A DNA stretch of 64,000 nt, taken from Myceligenerans pegani. Lineage in GTDB: Bacteria; Actinomycetota; Actinomycetes; Actinomycetales; Cellulomonadaceae. Position 1 is the stretch's first letter, and each line of letters opens with the position of its first letter. Position numbers and translations under genes: made by a program. The DNA lies in contig NZ_JADBGR010000107.1 of NCBI RefSeq assembly GCF_014892515.1, positions 152,709 to 216,708 of the forward strand, read 5' to 3'. The notes under the pieces were generated by a model. It saw only the letters and a program-made list of their open reading frames with translations. It did not search any database and was not told the origin of the DNA. Below are positions 7,619-16,459 of this stretch, in pieces.

Positions 7619-10057
7619 TCATCGCCACCCAGCCGGGGTGCACCGCGGAAGGTACGCGTGCGGCTCCGTGACCTCCACCCGCTCGCCGGTCACGGTGAAC
7701 TCGCCGGCGAGCGGAAGGTCCTCCGACGACGTCCCCACGCGGAGGCGATAGGTGCCGGGGTCGACGACGAACGACTCGTCCTCGCACGAGTACCCGAGTT
7801 GCCTCATGTCGACGGAGAAGGTGATCCGCTCGGCCGCGCCCGGAGCGAGGCCCACGCGGCCGAAGGCGGCGAGCTGACGCTCGGGTCGCGTGATCGACCG
7901 GGCCGGGGCGGAGACGTAGAGCTGGACGACCTCCGCGCCGTGCCGGGAGCCGGTGTTGCGCACACCGACGTCGACCTCGAACGCGTCGGTGAGGGAGGCC
8001 GGCGGCCTGACCGCGATGTCGGACAGCTCGAACGTCGTGTATCCGAGCCCGAACCCGAACGGGTAGAGGGGTGACTTGTCCAGGTCGACGTAGCCCGTGA
8101 ACTGGTCCGCGTCCGTGCGACGCTGACCGCTGCCGACCTTCTGGGCGTGGTGGACGGGTACCTGCCCGACGTGCCGCGGGATGGTGAAGGGCAGCTTGCC
8201 GGACGGCGAGACCTCGCCGGTCAGCACGCCCGCGAGGGCCGGACCCCCCTCGGGTCCCGGGTAGTAGCCCGTGACGATCGCGTCGGCGAACGGCTCGACG
8301 CCGGCCAGTGCGTACGGCTTGCCCATGTACAGCACGACGACGACCGGTTTCCCCAGGCCCGCCACCGCCTCGACGAGCGCCAGCTGCCGGCTCGGCAGGT
8401 CGATGGTCGCGGCGTCGGACCCCTCTCCCTCGGTCGCCCGCCCCGCGAACGCCGCCGAGCGACCGCCGATGGCGAGCACCACGACGTCGCCTCTCCGCGC
8501 GACGTCGAGGGCGGCATCGATGTCGGCGGGTTCCTCGTCCAGGACACCGGTGCCGCTCGCGGTCAGCACGGTCGATCCGGGCAGGGCGTCGGTGAGCGCC
8601 TGGTAGAGCGACCTGGCGCCGTAGGACTCCCGGGCGACCTTCTCCGGATCGATCTTCGCGAGTTCCTCCGTCCTGGCCCGCACCGTCGCCCGGGTCGCGG
8701 GGTCGGGGTCCGACAGCGCCTGCTCCATCCCCGCCATGCGCGACCGTCCCGACAGGATGCCGCGGAGCATCTCGAGGAACGGCGGATGCGTGTAGTTGGC
8801 GAACCCGGCCATGACCGAGTCGGCGTGGGGACCGATCACCGCCACCGAGCCGACGTCCGCCGCCAGCGGGAGGACGCCGTCGTTCTTCAGCATCGTGACG
8901 GACTCGTCCGCGATCGTGCGCGACAGGTCCCGGCCGCTGACCGAGAGTTCCGTGAGCGCGCGGGGGTCGGCGTCGACGTCGGGACGCTCGAAGAGGCCGA
9001 GCGCGAACTTGTGGGTGAGGGTGCGGAGCACCGACCGGTCCACGTGGGCCATGGGCACCGTGCCGCGTTCGATCGCCTCGACGAGCCCGGGCCCGTACGC
9101 GTACGGACCCGGGAGCTCGACGTCCAGGCCGGCCCCGAGGCCCGCGGCCCCGGCGTCGTCGATCCGCCCGACACCCTGGCGGTGGACGACGTAGTGGAGG
9201 CTGCGGTAGTCGGAGACCACCGTCCCCGGGAACCCCAGGCGGCCGCGGAGGAGGTCGTCCAGGATCGCCGGGGCGGTCGCCACGGGCTGCCCGTCGATCT
9301 CGGAGTAGCTGTTCATGACGCTCTGCAGGTTCGCCAGACGGATCGCCGCGCCGAACGGCGCCGCGTACACGTCGAACAGCTCGCGCGGCCCCAGGTGGGT
9401 GGCGGCCATGTTCTGGCCGCCCTCGGTCATCGCGTACCCGAGGAAGTGCTTCGCGGTGGCGATGACACCGGAGCGAAGGTCGTCGCCCTGAAGGCCACGC
9501 ACGTAGGACACGCCGAACGCGGAGGCGAGCAGGACGTCCTCGCCGTACGTCTCGTGGATCCGGCCCCATCGGGCGTCCCGCGCGACGTCGAGGACCGGCG
9601 CGAGAGCCTGCCGGACCCCGGACGCGGTCATCTGACGCCGGATCAGGTCGGCCATGAGCCGCACCTTCTCCGGGTCCCAGGTCGCCGCCAGCCCGATCGC
9701 CGTGGGGAACGAGGTGTATCCCCCGGCTACGACGCCGTTCAGCGCCTCGGCGTGCAGGATCGCCGGGATGCCGAGACGCGTGTGGTTCCTGAGGTACGCC
9801 TGGATCTCGTTGTTGAACCTCGCGATGCCCACGGCGTCGCCGGCGGCCGTTCCGACGCCCGAGATGTGTCCGATGCCTTCGGACAGGGCGGCATCGAGCT
9901 TCTCCCTGGTCACCTGGTCCGGGGCGCCGAGGGCCTGCGGGAGGACTCCCGTGAGCTGCGCCACCTTCTCCCTGACCGTCATCCGTGCGAGCAGGTCGCG
10001 TGCGCGGTCCTCCGGCGCTCGGGCCGGATCCGTGCGACCCGGATCGGTGCGGTCCAC
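7619..10057 (-). CDS. GH3 beta-glucosidase/beta-xylosidase
   Basis: An 812-residue cytoplasmic GH3 enzyme in the normal order: TIM barrel (RHFxP-type signatures HETYGEDVLLAS and TAKHFLGY), alpha/beta domain (TEGEGSDAATIDLP, containing the likely acid/base Glu), FnIII-like C-terminus (FGFGLGYTTFELSD). The nucleophile candidate is D283 in GTVVSDYRS. VSDY rather than SDW, with the overall pattern, resembles the xylosidase/exo-glucanase-type subgroup. The start is a GTG at 10057, five bases after the stop of the binding-protein gene, with GAGGT overlapping that stop. Together with the binding protein it forms a transport-plus-hydrolysis operon. Confidence 0.88.
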   Translation of the reverse strand: MDRTDPGRTDPARAPEDRARDLLARMTVREKVAQLTGVLPQALGAPDQVTREKLDAALSEGIGHISGVGTAAGDAVGIARFNNEIQAYLRNHTRLGIPAILHAEALNGVVAGGYTSFPTAIGLAATWDPEKVRLMADLIRRQMTASGVRQALAPVLDVARDARWGRIHETYGEDVLLASAFGVSYVRGLQGDDLRSGVIATAKHFLGYAMTEGGQNMAATHLGPRELFDVYAAPFGAAIRLANLQSVMNSYSEIDGQPVATAPAILDDLLRGRLGFPGTVVSDYRSLHYVVHRQGVGRIDDAGAAGLGAGLDVELPGPYAYGPGLVEAIERGTVPMAHVDRSVLRTLTHKFALGLFERPDVDADPRALTELSVSGRDLSRTIADESVTMLKNDGVLPLAADVGSVAVIGPHADSVMAGFANYTHPPFLEMLRGILSGRSRMAGMEQALSDPDPATRATVRARTEELAKIDPEKVARESYGARSLYQALTDALPGSTVLTASGTGVLDEEPADIDAALDVARRGDVVVLAIGGRSAAFAGRATEGEGSDAATIDLPSRQLALVEAVAGLGKPVVVVLYMGKPYALAGVEPFADAIVTGYYPGPEGGPALAGVLTGEVSPSGKLPFTIPRHVGQVPVHHAQKVGSGQRRTDADQFTGYVDLDKSPLYPFGFGLGYTTFELSDIAVRPPASLTDAFEVDVGVRNTGSRHGAEVVQLYVSAPARSITRPERQLAAFGRVGLAPGAAERITFSVDMRQLGYSCEDESFVVDPGTYRLRVGTSSEDLPLAGEFTVTGERVEVTEPHAYLPRCTPAGWR

Positions 10058-10062
10058 GGCGC

Positions 10063-11616
10063 CTATGACCTCACGCCGAAGAGGCGCACCGTCGGCACCC
10101 CGCTCGTGCCGTCGTCCAGCATCGTGACACCGTCCGCGGTCGCCCACGTCGTCCCGGTGTAGACGAACGGCGCCTGGAGGGCCTGGTCGACCGCGTAGGC
10201 GTTGAGCTCGCGATAGGCGGGCAGGGCCTGCTCCGGATCGACCGTGCTCTCGATCTCGTCGAACAACTCGTCGAGCGTCTCGTCGGTGTAGCCGCGCGGG
10301 TTCGAGAAGCCACCGGGCGAGTAGTGCGTGTACGCGCTGGTGGCCGTCGAGTTGAATCCTTCGATCTGCAGGTACAGGGGGTACTCGCCCGACGAGAGCG
10401 CGCTCTGCGCCTGCTGCGGCGGCACCGGAACCCATTCGAGCCCCAGGCCGATGTCCTCGAACGCCTGGGAGAGCGCCGGCTCGAAGGCCGTCGAGAGGTA
10501 GGTGCTCGGGATCTTGAAGGTCGTGCCGGTGAAGCCCGCCTCCTCGACGAGGGCCTTGCCCTTGGCCGGGTCGTACTCGTACCGGTTGAGGGACTCGTCG
10601 TAGACGTCGCCGTACGGGCTGAAGACCTGGTTGCTCACCACGCCCGCCCCGCCGAGGATGGACTTCTGGATGTTCTCGCGGTCGATCGCGTGGTTGATCG
10701 CCTGCCGCACCCGGACGTCTCCGAGTGCGGGCCACTTCTCACCGGCGCGGTCGAGGATGTTGATCACGGCGACCGCGGATGCGTCGATGGTCGTCATCGA
10801 GTAGCTGTCACCGAGCTGCTCGACCATCTGTCCCCGGACCGTCGCGGCGTTGATCTCACCGGCCTGCAGTGCGTTGAACGACGCCGTCGGGTCCTGCAGC
10901 ACCTTCACCGTGACGGTCGTGAACGGGTAGGCGTCGGCGTTCCAGTAGTCGTCGCGCTTGCGCAGGACGTACGACGTCCCGGGCACCGTCTGCTCCGTGT
11001 CCAGCGTGTACGCACCCGAGCCGATCGGATCGGTCGCGGTGCGTTCCTCGTCCATGGTGCCGGGGTGCCCGACGGTCCCGAGGCTCAGGGCGAGCTGGGG
11101 AAGGAACTCCGGGTCGTACGCCTCGAACTCGACGAGCACCGTGCCGTCGTCGACGGCGTCGACGCCCGAGACCGCGTCGAACTTCGGCTGCAGCGGGCCG
11201 GGAGTCTCCATCGATCGTCGCATGGTGGCGGCGACGGCCTCCGCGTCGACGGGGTCACCGTTGCTGAAGGTCATGCCGTCACGAAGCTCGAGCGTCAGCT
11301 CCGTGCCGTCCTCGTTGTACTCCCAGCTCTCCGCCGCGTTGGGCCGCAGCTCGCCGGTCCCGTTCTCCTTCGACAGGAGCGTGTCGTAGACGGACGACCA
11401 GACGAACATCTGCTGACCGTCGATGAGCTGCGCCGGATCCATGGAGTTCGGCGGCGAGTTGACCGCGAGCGCGAGTTCCGCGGCCGCCGGGCCGCCGTCC
11501 TGGTCGTCGCCGGCGCCCCCGGAACCGCCGGAGCATGCGCCGAGGAACAGGGCCGCGACGGCCACCGAGGCGATCGCGGCGGAGCGGCGGGTACGCCGCC
11601 GGGAAAGGGAAGACAT
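10063..11616 (-). CDS. ABC transporter substrate-binding lipoprotein, family 5 (SBP 1)
   Basis: A 517-residue lipoprotein of the DppA/OppA class (SBP_bac_5). The signal peptide ends in lipobox FLGAC near residue 27-31, followed by a Gly/Asp linker. NSPPNSMDPAQ and RDDYWNADAYPF are class-typical. In actinobacteria and Thermotogae many such proteins bind oligosaccharides, which fits the surrounding glycosidases. ATG 11616 follows AAAGGAG. It heads an operon with the GH3 gene and has its own operator-controlled promoter; the membrane and ATPase parts are presumably those at 17709-21279. It is a paralogue of the protein at 21440-22963. Confidence 0.9.
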   Translation of the reverse strand: MSSLSRRRTRRSAAIASVAVAALFLGACSGGSGGAGDDQDGGPAAAELALAVNSPPNSMDPAQLIDGQQMFVWSSVYDTLLSKENGTGELRPNAAESWEYNEDGTELTLELRDGMTFSNGDPVDAEAVAATMRRSMETPGPLQPKFDAVSGVDAVDDGTVLVEFEAYDPEFLPQLALSLGTVGHPGTMDEERTATDPIGSGAYTLDTEQTVPGTSYVLRKRDDYWNADAYPFTTVTVKVLQDPTASFNALQAGEINAATVRGQMVEQLGDSYSMTTIDASAVAVINILDRAGEKWPALGDVRVRQAINHAIDRENIQKSILGGAGVVSNQVFSPYGDVYDESLNRYEYDPAKGKALVEEAGFTGTTFKIPSTYLSTAFEPALSQAFEDIGLGLEWVPVPPQQAQSALSSGEYPLYLQIEGFNSTATSAYTHYSPGGFSNPRGYTDETLDELFDEIESTVDPEQALPAYRELNAYAVDQALQAPFVYTGTTWATADGVTMLDDGTSGVPTVRLFGVRS

Positions 11617-11644
11617 GGGATTCAGACTCCTTTGTGTGAACCGG

Positions 11645-11678
11645 CCCGGCTGACGGGGCGCGACATCGCGCGGCCGGG
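11645..11678 (-). other. Hairpin in the leader of the SBP 1 mRNA
   Basis: Nested inverted repeats: outer arms CCCGGC/GCCGGG and inner GCGCGA-CA-TCGCGC. It lies between the predicted transcription start and the SBP 1 start codon, so it would be a 5' leader structure. Function unknown. Confidence 0.35.
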
Positions 11679-11694
11679 TGAACGTCTGGCTGGG

Positions 11695-11745
11695 AGTAAA
11701 GCACGGTCGGGGCACCGTTGACAACCGATTGCCATCGGTGCCCCG
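11695..11745 (-). promoter_or_regulatory. SBP 1 promoter with LacI-type operator nested in a 38-bp palindrome
   Basis: On the minus strand, -35 TTGTCA (11724-11719) and -10 TTTACT (11700-11695) are 18 bp apart. The operator-like 16-mer (11719-11734, TGACAACCGATTGCCA) includes the -35. Perfect 10-bp arms CGGGGCACCG (11708-11717) and CGGTGCCCCG (11736-11745) are exactly concentric with the 16-mer. The arms could also form a terminator hairpin for the upstream manD transcript. Confidence 0.6.
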
Positions 11746-11787
11746 AGGTGTGATGCGATCGTGATGACGTGTTCCTGGGGCCTGGAT

Positions 11788-11803
11788 CAGCAACCGATTG
11801 TCG
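11788..11803. promoter_or_regulatory. Secondary LacI-type operator
   Basis: CAGCAACCGATTGTCG matches 12 of 16 positions of TGGCAACCGATTGCCA and shares the CAACCGATTG core. Its centre is 69 bp from the SBP 1 operator centre, just after the manD stop. It could serve as an auxiliary site for looping. Confidence 0.4.
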
Positions 11804-11812
11804 CCGACCTGC

Positions 11813-13051
11813 TCACCAGTCGTGGACGGTGCCGTCGGCCAGCCGGTTGTACGGCAGGTAGGCGCGTTCGTACGGGTAGCGCCCGGCCTCGTCCGTGTCG
11901 AGCTCGACGCCGAGACCCGGCTCGTCGCCCGGGTGCAGCGACCCGTTCTCCCACCTGTACGACTGCTGGAACACCTCCTTCGTCCGCGCACCGTGCTGCA
12001 TGTACTCCTGGATGCCGAAGTTGTGGATCGCGAGGCCGAGGTGCACCTGCGCCGCCATGCCGACGGGCGAGATGTCCGTCGGGCCGTGGAAGCCCGACTT
12101 GATCTGGTACTGCGCCGCGTACTCGATCGTCTTCCGCAGCGGGGTGATCCCACCCATATGGGTCGCGGCGCCGCGCACGTAGTCGATGAGCTGTTCCCGG
12201 ATGAGGTCCTGGAAGTCCCACACGGTGTTGAAGATCTCGCCGATCGCCAGCGGCGTCGTGGTGTGCCGGCGCACGAGCCGCAGCGCCTCCTGGTTCTCGG
12301 CGGGCGTGCAGTCCTCGAGCCAGAACAGGTCGTACGGCTCGAGGTCCTTGCCGAGCTTCGCCGCCTGGATCGGGGTCAACCGGTGGTGGCCGTCGTGCAG
12401 CAGCGGCAGCTCGGGACCGAACTCGTTGCGGACGGCCTCGAACACGCCCGGCAGGTGGCGCAGGTACGCCCGCGTGTCCCAGTCCTCCTGGACGGGAAGA
12501 GCGCCGCGGCGGGCGGGCTCGTGGTCGTACCGCGCCGCGCCTCCGCCCGCGTCCGCGGCCTGCGACGCGATGCCGTAGATCGCCCTCAGGCCGGGCACGC
12601 CGGACTGGATCCGGATCGCCCGGTACCCCTGGTCGAGATGCTCCCGCACGGAGTCGAACAGCTCCGGGAGCTCCTTGCCGGACGCATGGCCGTAGGCCAG
12701 GAGCCCTTCCCGGGACGCGCCACCGAGCAACTGGTAGAGGGGCAGCCCTGCGACCTTGCCCTTGATGTCCCACAGCGCCATGTCGACCGCGGCGATCGCG
12801 GCCATCGTGACCGGGCCGCGACGCCAGTACGCTCCCCGGTAGAGGAACTGCCACGTGTCCTCGACGCGGTGCGGGTCGCGTCCGATCAGCAGCGGTACGA
12901 CGTGCTCCGTGAGGTACGCGACGACGGCGAGCTCACGCCCGTTGAGGGTGGCGTCCCCGAGGCCCGTCACGCCGTCGGACGTCGTGATCTTGAGCGTCAC
13001 GAAGTTCCTGTCCGGGCTCGTGACGACGACCTCGGCCTTCTCGATCTTCAT
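11813..13051 (-). CDS. manD: D-mannonate dehydratase (enolase superfamily, ManD/RspA type)
   Basis: A 412-residue enolase-superfamily protein. HDGHHRLTP carries the first metal-ligand Asp and the catalytic-type His, [13 protein letters not shown] the second ligand and AIGEIFN the third. [20 protein letters not shown] and EYMQHG are typical of the ManD family, which dehydrates D-mannonate to 2-keto-3-deoxygluconate, although many family members are weak or act on gluconate. ATG 13051 is preferred (GAGG six bases upstream); a GTG at 13063 overlapping the uidA stop has its SD too close. Third gene of the symporter-uidA-manD operon, linking glucuronide uptake and cleavage to uronate catabolism. 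Confidence 0.85.
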   Translation of the reverse strand: MKIEKAEVVVTSPDRNFVTLKITTSDGVTGLGDATLNGRELAVVAYLTEHVVPLLIGRDPHRVEDTWQFLYRGAYWRRGPVTMAAIAAVDMALWDIKGKVAGLPLYQLLGGASREGLLAYGHASGKELPELFDSVREHLDQGYRAIRIQSGVPGLRAIYGIASQAADAGGGAARYDHEPARRGALPVQEDWDTRAYLRHLPGVFEAVRNEFGPELPLLHDGHHRLTPIQAAKLGKDLEPYDLFWLEDCTPAENQEALRLVRRHTTTPLAIGEIFNTVWDFQDLIREQLIDYVRGAATHMGGITPLRKTIEYAAQYQIKSGFHGPTDISPVGMAAQVHLGLAIHNFGIQEYMQHGARTKEVFQQSYRWENGSLHPGDEPGLGVELDTDEAGRYPYERAYLPYNRLADGTVHDW

Positions 13052-13059
13052 GGGGGTCC

Positions 13060-14850
13060 TCACTCCTGTGGCTTGGGCTTGCCGTCACCGAACGAGGTCC
13101 ACCGGCGGCGCAGCTCGTGGGCCGCCGCCTTGGGCTTGCGATCGCGGGTGAAGACGCCCTTCTTGTTGCCCTCGACGCGGTGCGTCCCGTTCGAGGTCTG
13201 GAAGTCGGCGAAGTTCCACACCTGCTCGCCGACGAAGTACGGGATGTCGTCGAAGACGCGGTGGTACATCGCCAGCAGGTTCGCCTGGTACTCCTCGGTC
13301 CACGGGCCGTCCCAGACGGAGTGGGCTCCCGGCTGCGTGTCGGCGCCGTACTCGGTCATCATGACCGGCTTGCCGAACTTCTCCCAGCTGGCGAGATCCC
13401 TGCGCAGGTACTGCTCGGCCGCCCTCAGGTCGCCGGGCACGACGTACCAGCCGTAGTACCGGTTCAGGCTGATGACGTCGAACAGGTCCACGATCCTGTC
13501 GTTCTCGGCGTTCGCGAACATGACGATCGAGTACGTGAGCGGCCGCGTCGGGTCGAGCTCGCGCGCCAGCTCGACGATCGGTTCGAAGTACTCCCGGGAC
13601 CCGTCCTCGTTCGAGGCGGGCTCGTTGATGAGCGACCACATCACGACGCTCGGGTGGTTCCTGTCCCGTGCGATGAGCTCGCGGACGTGCTGCGCGAGCA
13701 CATCCCGGGATGGGTCACCGAGCACCTCGGGCCCGAAGGTGCGTTCCTCCCCGCCCGTCGAGATGCCCGCGCCGATCAGCATGTTGAGCCCGACGGCCGC
13801 GGTCTCGTCGATGACGACCATGCCGTGGCGGTCGGCGAACTCGAGCACCTCCTCCGCGTACGGGTAGTGCGAGGTGCGGAACGAGTTGGCGCCGATCCAG
13901 TCGAGGAGCTGGAAGTCGTGCACGAGGAAGGCGTTGTCGTGCCCCTTCCCCCGGACCGGGGTGTCCTCGTGCTTGCCGAAGCCCTTGAAGTAGAACGGCT
14001 CGCAGTTGATCAGGAACTCGCTGCCCCGCACCTCGACGGTCCGCACCCCGACCGGCAGGGTGTACTCGTCGACGAGATGGGACCCGTCCCGCAGTTCGAC
14101 GGTGAGGTCGTAGAGGTAGCCGGCGCCCGGTTGCCAGAGCGTCACGTCCGCGATCTCCAGGGTTCCCGTGGCACCCGCGGCGGAGGTGACGAAGTTTCCG
14201 GCCTCGTCGCGCAGCGTGACCAGGACGTCGGCCGAGCCGCTCAGCTCGACCGTGTAGTCCACCCGACCGGTCGAGCCCTCGTAGCCGGTGACGACCGTGA
14301 CGTCGGAGACATGAGTCCTGGGCACGCTGTGCAGCCGCACGGATCGGGCCAGCCCGGCGTAGTTGTAGAAGTCGTGGAGATACTTCTGCGACCGCGTACC
14401 GTCCGGCCCGGTCGCGACCGTTCCCGGCGGGATCGTCTCCCGCGTCAGCCGGTTGTCGACGGCGACCGTGAGACGGAAGGTCTCCCCTGCCGTCACGTGG
14501 TCGGTCACGTCGACGTCGAAGGGCGTGTATCCACCGACGTGCTCGCCGACCCGCAGGTCGTTCACGTACACGTTCGCGGCGTGCGTCGCCGCGTCGAAGC
14601 GGATCAGGACGCGCTGGTTGCCCCATCCGCGCGGCACGCGCACCTCACGCTGGTAGAACACCCGGCCGACGTGGTCACGGATCGCGGGGTCGGCGAACTG
14701 GTCGTTGTAGCTCGCGGGAACGGCGGCCTCGAGCTTCGTGTCGAGCGGGGCCGCGTGGGCCTGGTCCGGCACCTGCGCGTCGGTCGCGAACGCCCAGAGT
14801 CCGTCGAGCGAGATCTGCTCGCGCGTCGCGGTGATCCGGGGTCTCAGCAT
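13060..14850 (-). CDS. uidA: Beta-glucuronidase (GH2)
   Basis: A 596-residue GH2 enzyme: sugar-binding jelly roll (about 15-180), immunoglobulin-like domain (180-275), TIM barrel (275-596). Acid/base E410 (SLINEPAS) and nucleophile E500 (MMTEYGAD) are present. The N-K motif that reads the uronate carboxylate is present as N562/K564 in EGNKKGVF, separating it from beta-galactosidases. It releases D-glucuronate from beta-glucuronides in the cytoplasm. ATG 14850 follows a strong AGGAGG. Its stop is nine bases from the manD start; the symporter gene precedes it in the same operon. Confidence 0.93.
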   Translation of the reverse strand: MLRPRITATREQISLDGLWAFATDAQVPDQAHAAPLDTKLEAAVPASYNDQFADPAIRDHVGRVFYQREVRVPRGWGNQRVLIRFDAATHAANVYVNDLRVGEHVGGYTPFDVDVTDHVTAGETFRLTVAVDNRLTRETIPPGTVATGPDGTRSQKYLHDFYNYAGLARSVRLHSVPRTHVSDVTVVTGYEGSTGRVDYTVELSGSADVLVTLRDEAGNFVTSAAGATGTLEIADVTLWQPGAGYLYDLTVELRDGSHLVDEYTLPVGVRTVEVRGSEFLINCEPFYFKGFGKHEDTPVRGKGHDNAFLVHDFQLLDWIGANSFRTSHYPYAEEVLEFADRHGMVVIDETAAVGLNMLIGAGISTGGEERTFGPEVLGDPSRDVLAQHVRELIARDRNHPSVVMWSLINEPASNEDGSREYFEPIVELARELDPTRPLTYSIVMFANAENDRIVDLFDVISLNRYYGWYVVPGDLRAAEQYLRRDLASWEKFGKPVMMTEYGADTQPGAHSVWDGPWTEEYQANLLAMYHRVFDDIPYFVGEQVWNFADFQTSNGTHRVEGNKKGVFTRDRKPKAAAHELRRRWTSFGDGKPKPQE

Positions 14851-14878
14851 GTGTGTTCCTCCTGGGGTGTGGTGGTTG

Positions 14879-14898
14879 CCCGGCGGCGTGACGCCGGG
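14879..14898 (-). other. Intra-operon hairpin between symporter gene and uidA
   Basis: Perfect 7-bp stem CCCGGCG/CGCCGGG with a six-base loop in the 77-bp gap. There is no U-run, so it is more likely an mRNA stability or partial termination element than a full terminator. Confidence 0.3.
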
Positions 14899-14927
14899 TC
14901 TGGGATCGGCGGGGGTCGGCGGCTCGG

Positions 14928-16310
14928 TCACGAGGCGCTCACCTCGTGGGACTCGTCGTCGGCTGCCGTCCTGCGGCGCTCCTCGATCTCGGCGACGAGC
15001 CGGGCGTGCACGGCGTCGGTGAGCGGATAGGCGAGCATGAGCAGGCCGGCGGCGATCACGAAGATTCCCGGCAGGAGCCCGGCCGAGGCCCGGATCCCCC
15101 ACAGGGCGCCCTCCGTCTGCGTCTCGGCGCCTCCGACATAGCCCGTGAGAGCAAGCGCGTAGGCCGCGAAACTCGCGCCGAGTGCCTGGCCCACCTTGCG
15201 GGTGAAGGAGAAGGCGCTGTAGATGATGCCCTCGGCCCGCACGCCCGTCCTCCACTCGCCGTACTCGACGGTGTCGGCCTCGAACGCCCAGATCACGATG
15301 TTCATGATCATCACGGCGGGCAGCGAGATCATCAGCGCCCCCATGGCGATCCACACGGTCGGGGCCACGAAGGCGACCAGGCTCGCGGCCCCGGAGAACA
15401 CCGCCGACGTGATGAACACCGGGCGCTTTCCCCAGCGCCTGACCAGCGACGGCACGACGGGTGCGACGGCGAAGGTGACGACGAGCTGCGAGATCGAGAG
15501 GATCGGCATGAGGCTGAGCGCGTCGAACACGTCCCGCATGTAGTACACCTGCGCGGTCGTCTTCGAGAACTGTGCGAGCAGCATCAGCACGGCGGACACG
15601 CAGAGGATGAGTAGCGGGCGGTTGCCCTTCATGATCTGCACCGACTGGCGCAGGCTGGCCGCGGGGACGTCCCGCTCCACCGTCTCCCGCACGCTGAGGA
15701 AGCAGAACGTGTACAGCACGATTCCGATCACCGCGAGGACCACCGTCGTCGTCGTGAAGAACCGCTGCAGGTCGTCGGTCCGGTCCAGGAGCGGCGCGAC
15801 GACCGCGCCGAGCGCGGCGCCGACCACCGTGCCACCGATGGTGCGCGCCGACGCGAGCTTCGCCCGCCCCGCGGGTTCCTGCGTCATCGCCGCCGCGAGC
15901 GCACCGTAGGGGATGTTCACGAACGTGTACGCGATACCGAGCATCGCGTAGGTGACGTAGGCGTAGAGCAGTACGCCCGTCTCGCCCAGCGGGGGGATCG
16001 TGAACGTCGCGATCGACAGCAGGAGGAGCGGAACCGCGCCGAACAGCAGGTAGGGGCGGAACTTGCCGAACCGGGTGCTGGTCCTGTCCACGATGCGGCC
16101 GACGACGAGGTCGGTGACGGCGTCGAACACGCGCAGGACGAGGAAGAGCGTGCCCGCCGCGGCGGCCGTGATCCCGGCGACGTCGGTGTAGTACAGCAGA
16201 AGGAACTGCGTCGCCAGCATGAACGCCACGTTGTTCGCCGCGTCACCGGCCCCGTAGCCCACGACGCCGACCGTCCGCAGAGGCCTCCCCTGCGCTGGTC
16301 CGTCCGCCAT
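14928..16310 (-). CDS. GPH-family sugar:cation symporter (UidB-like)
   Basis: A roughly 460-residue polytopic membrane protein with about 12 helices and glycoside-pentoside-hexuronide family signatures: DAVTDLVVGRIVDRT with RFGKFRPYLLFG in the first half, and DTVEYGEWRTGVRAEGI in the second. Being first in an operon with beta-glucuronidase and mannonate dehydratase, it most likely imports beta-glucuronides, as UidB does. Two in-frame ATGs (16316 and 16310) are possible; GGGAG is 8 bases before 16310, the better spacing. The promoter region carries the perfect operator palindrome and three CCCTCGTG repeats. Confidence 0.9.
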   Translation of the reverse strand: MADGPAQGRPLRTVGVVGYGAGDAANNVAFMLATQFLLLYYTDVAGITAAAAGTLFLVLRVFDAVTDLVVGRIVDRTSTRFGKFRPYLLFGAVPLLLLSIATFTIPPLGETGVLLYAYVTYAMLGIAYTFVNIPYGALAAAMTQEPAGRAKLASARTIGGTVVGAALGAVVAPLLDRTDDLQRFFTTTTVVLAVIGIVLYTFCFLSVRETVERDVPAASLRQSVQIMKGNRPLLILCVSAVLMLLAQFSKTTAQVYYMRDVFDALSLMPILSISQLVVTFAVAPVVPSLVRRWGKRPVFITSAVFSGAASLVAFVAPTVWIAMGALMISLPAVMIMNIVIWAFEADTVEYGEWRTGVRAEGIIYSAFSFTRKVGQALGASFAAYALALTGYVGGAETQTEGALWGIRASAGLLPGIFVIAAGLLMLAYPLTDAVHARLVAEIEERRRTAADDESHEVSAS

Positions 16311-16320
16311 CACCATCACT

Positions 16321-16362
16321 CCCTCGTGATCGTCCTGAGTCCCTCGTGTCGGATCCCTCGTG
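16321..16362. repeat. Three direct repeats of CCCTCGTG in the symporter 5' leader
   Basis: CCCTCGTG occurs at 16321-16328, 16341-16348 and 16355-16362, between the operator and the symporter start codon. Spacing is 20 and 14 bp, not helically regular. They could bind a second regulator or be chance duplications. Confidence 0.4.
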
Positions 16363-16375
16363 TCCATCCGAGATC

Positions 16376-16391
16376 TGGCAATCGATTGCCA
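16376..16391. promoter_or_regulatory. LacI-type operator upstream of the symporter-uidA-manD operon
   Basis: TGGCAATCGATTGCCA is a perfect 16-bp palindrome with central CG, as LacI-family operators have. The downstream half on the minus strand gives TTGCCA (16381-16376), a 5/6 -35 box, with AGGGAT 17 bp further as a weak -10 candidate. Best copy of the motif found in the window. Confidence 0.7.
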
Positions 16392-16459
16392 TGCCGAAGC
16401 GTCGCACACCGGACGGTGAACGGCAAAATCCTGTCCGGCAGCCGTCCGGCGTCATGCGG

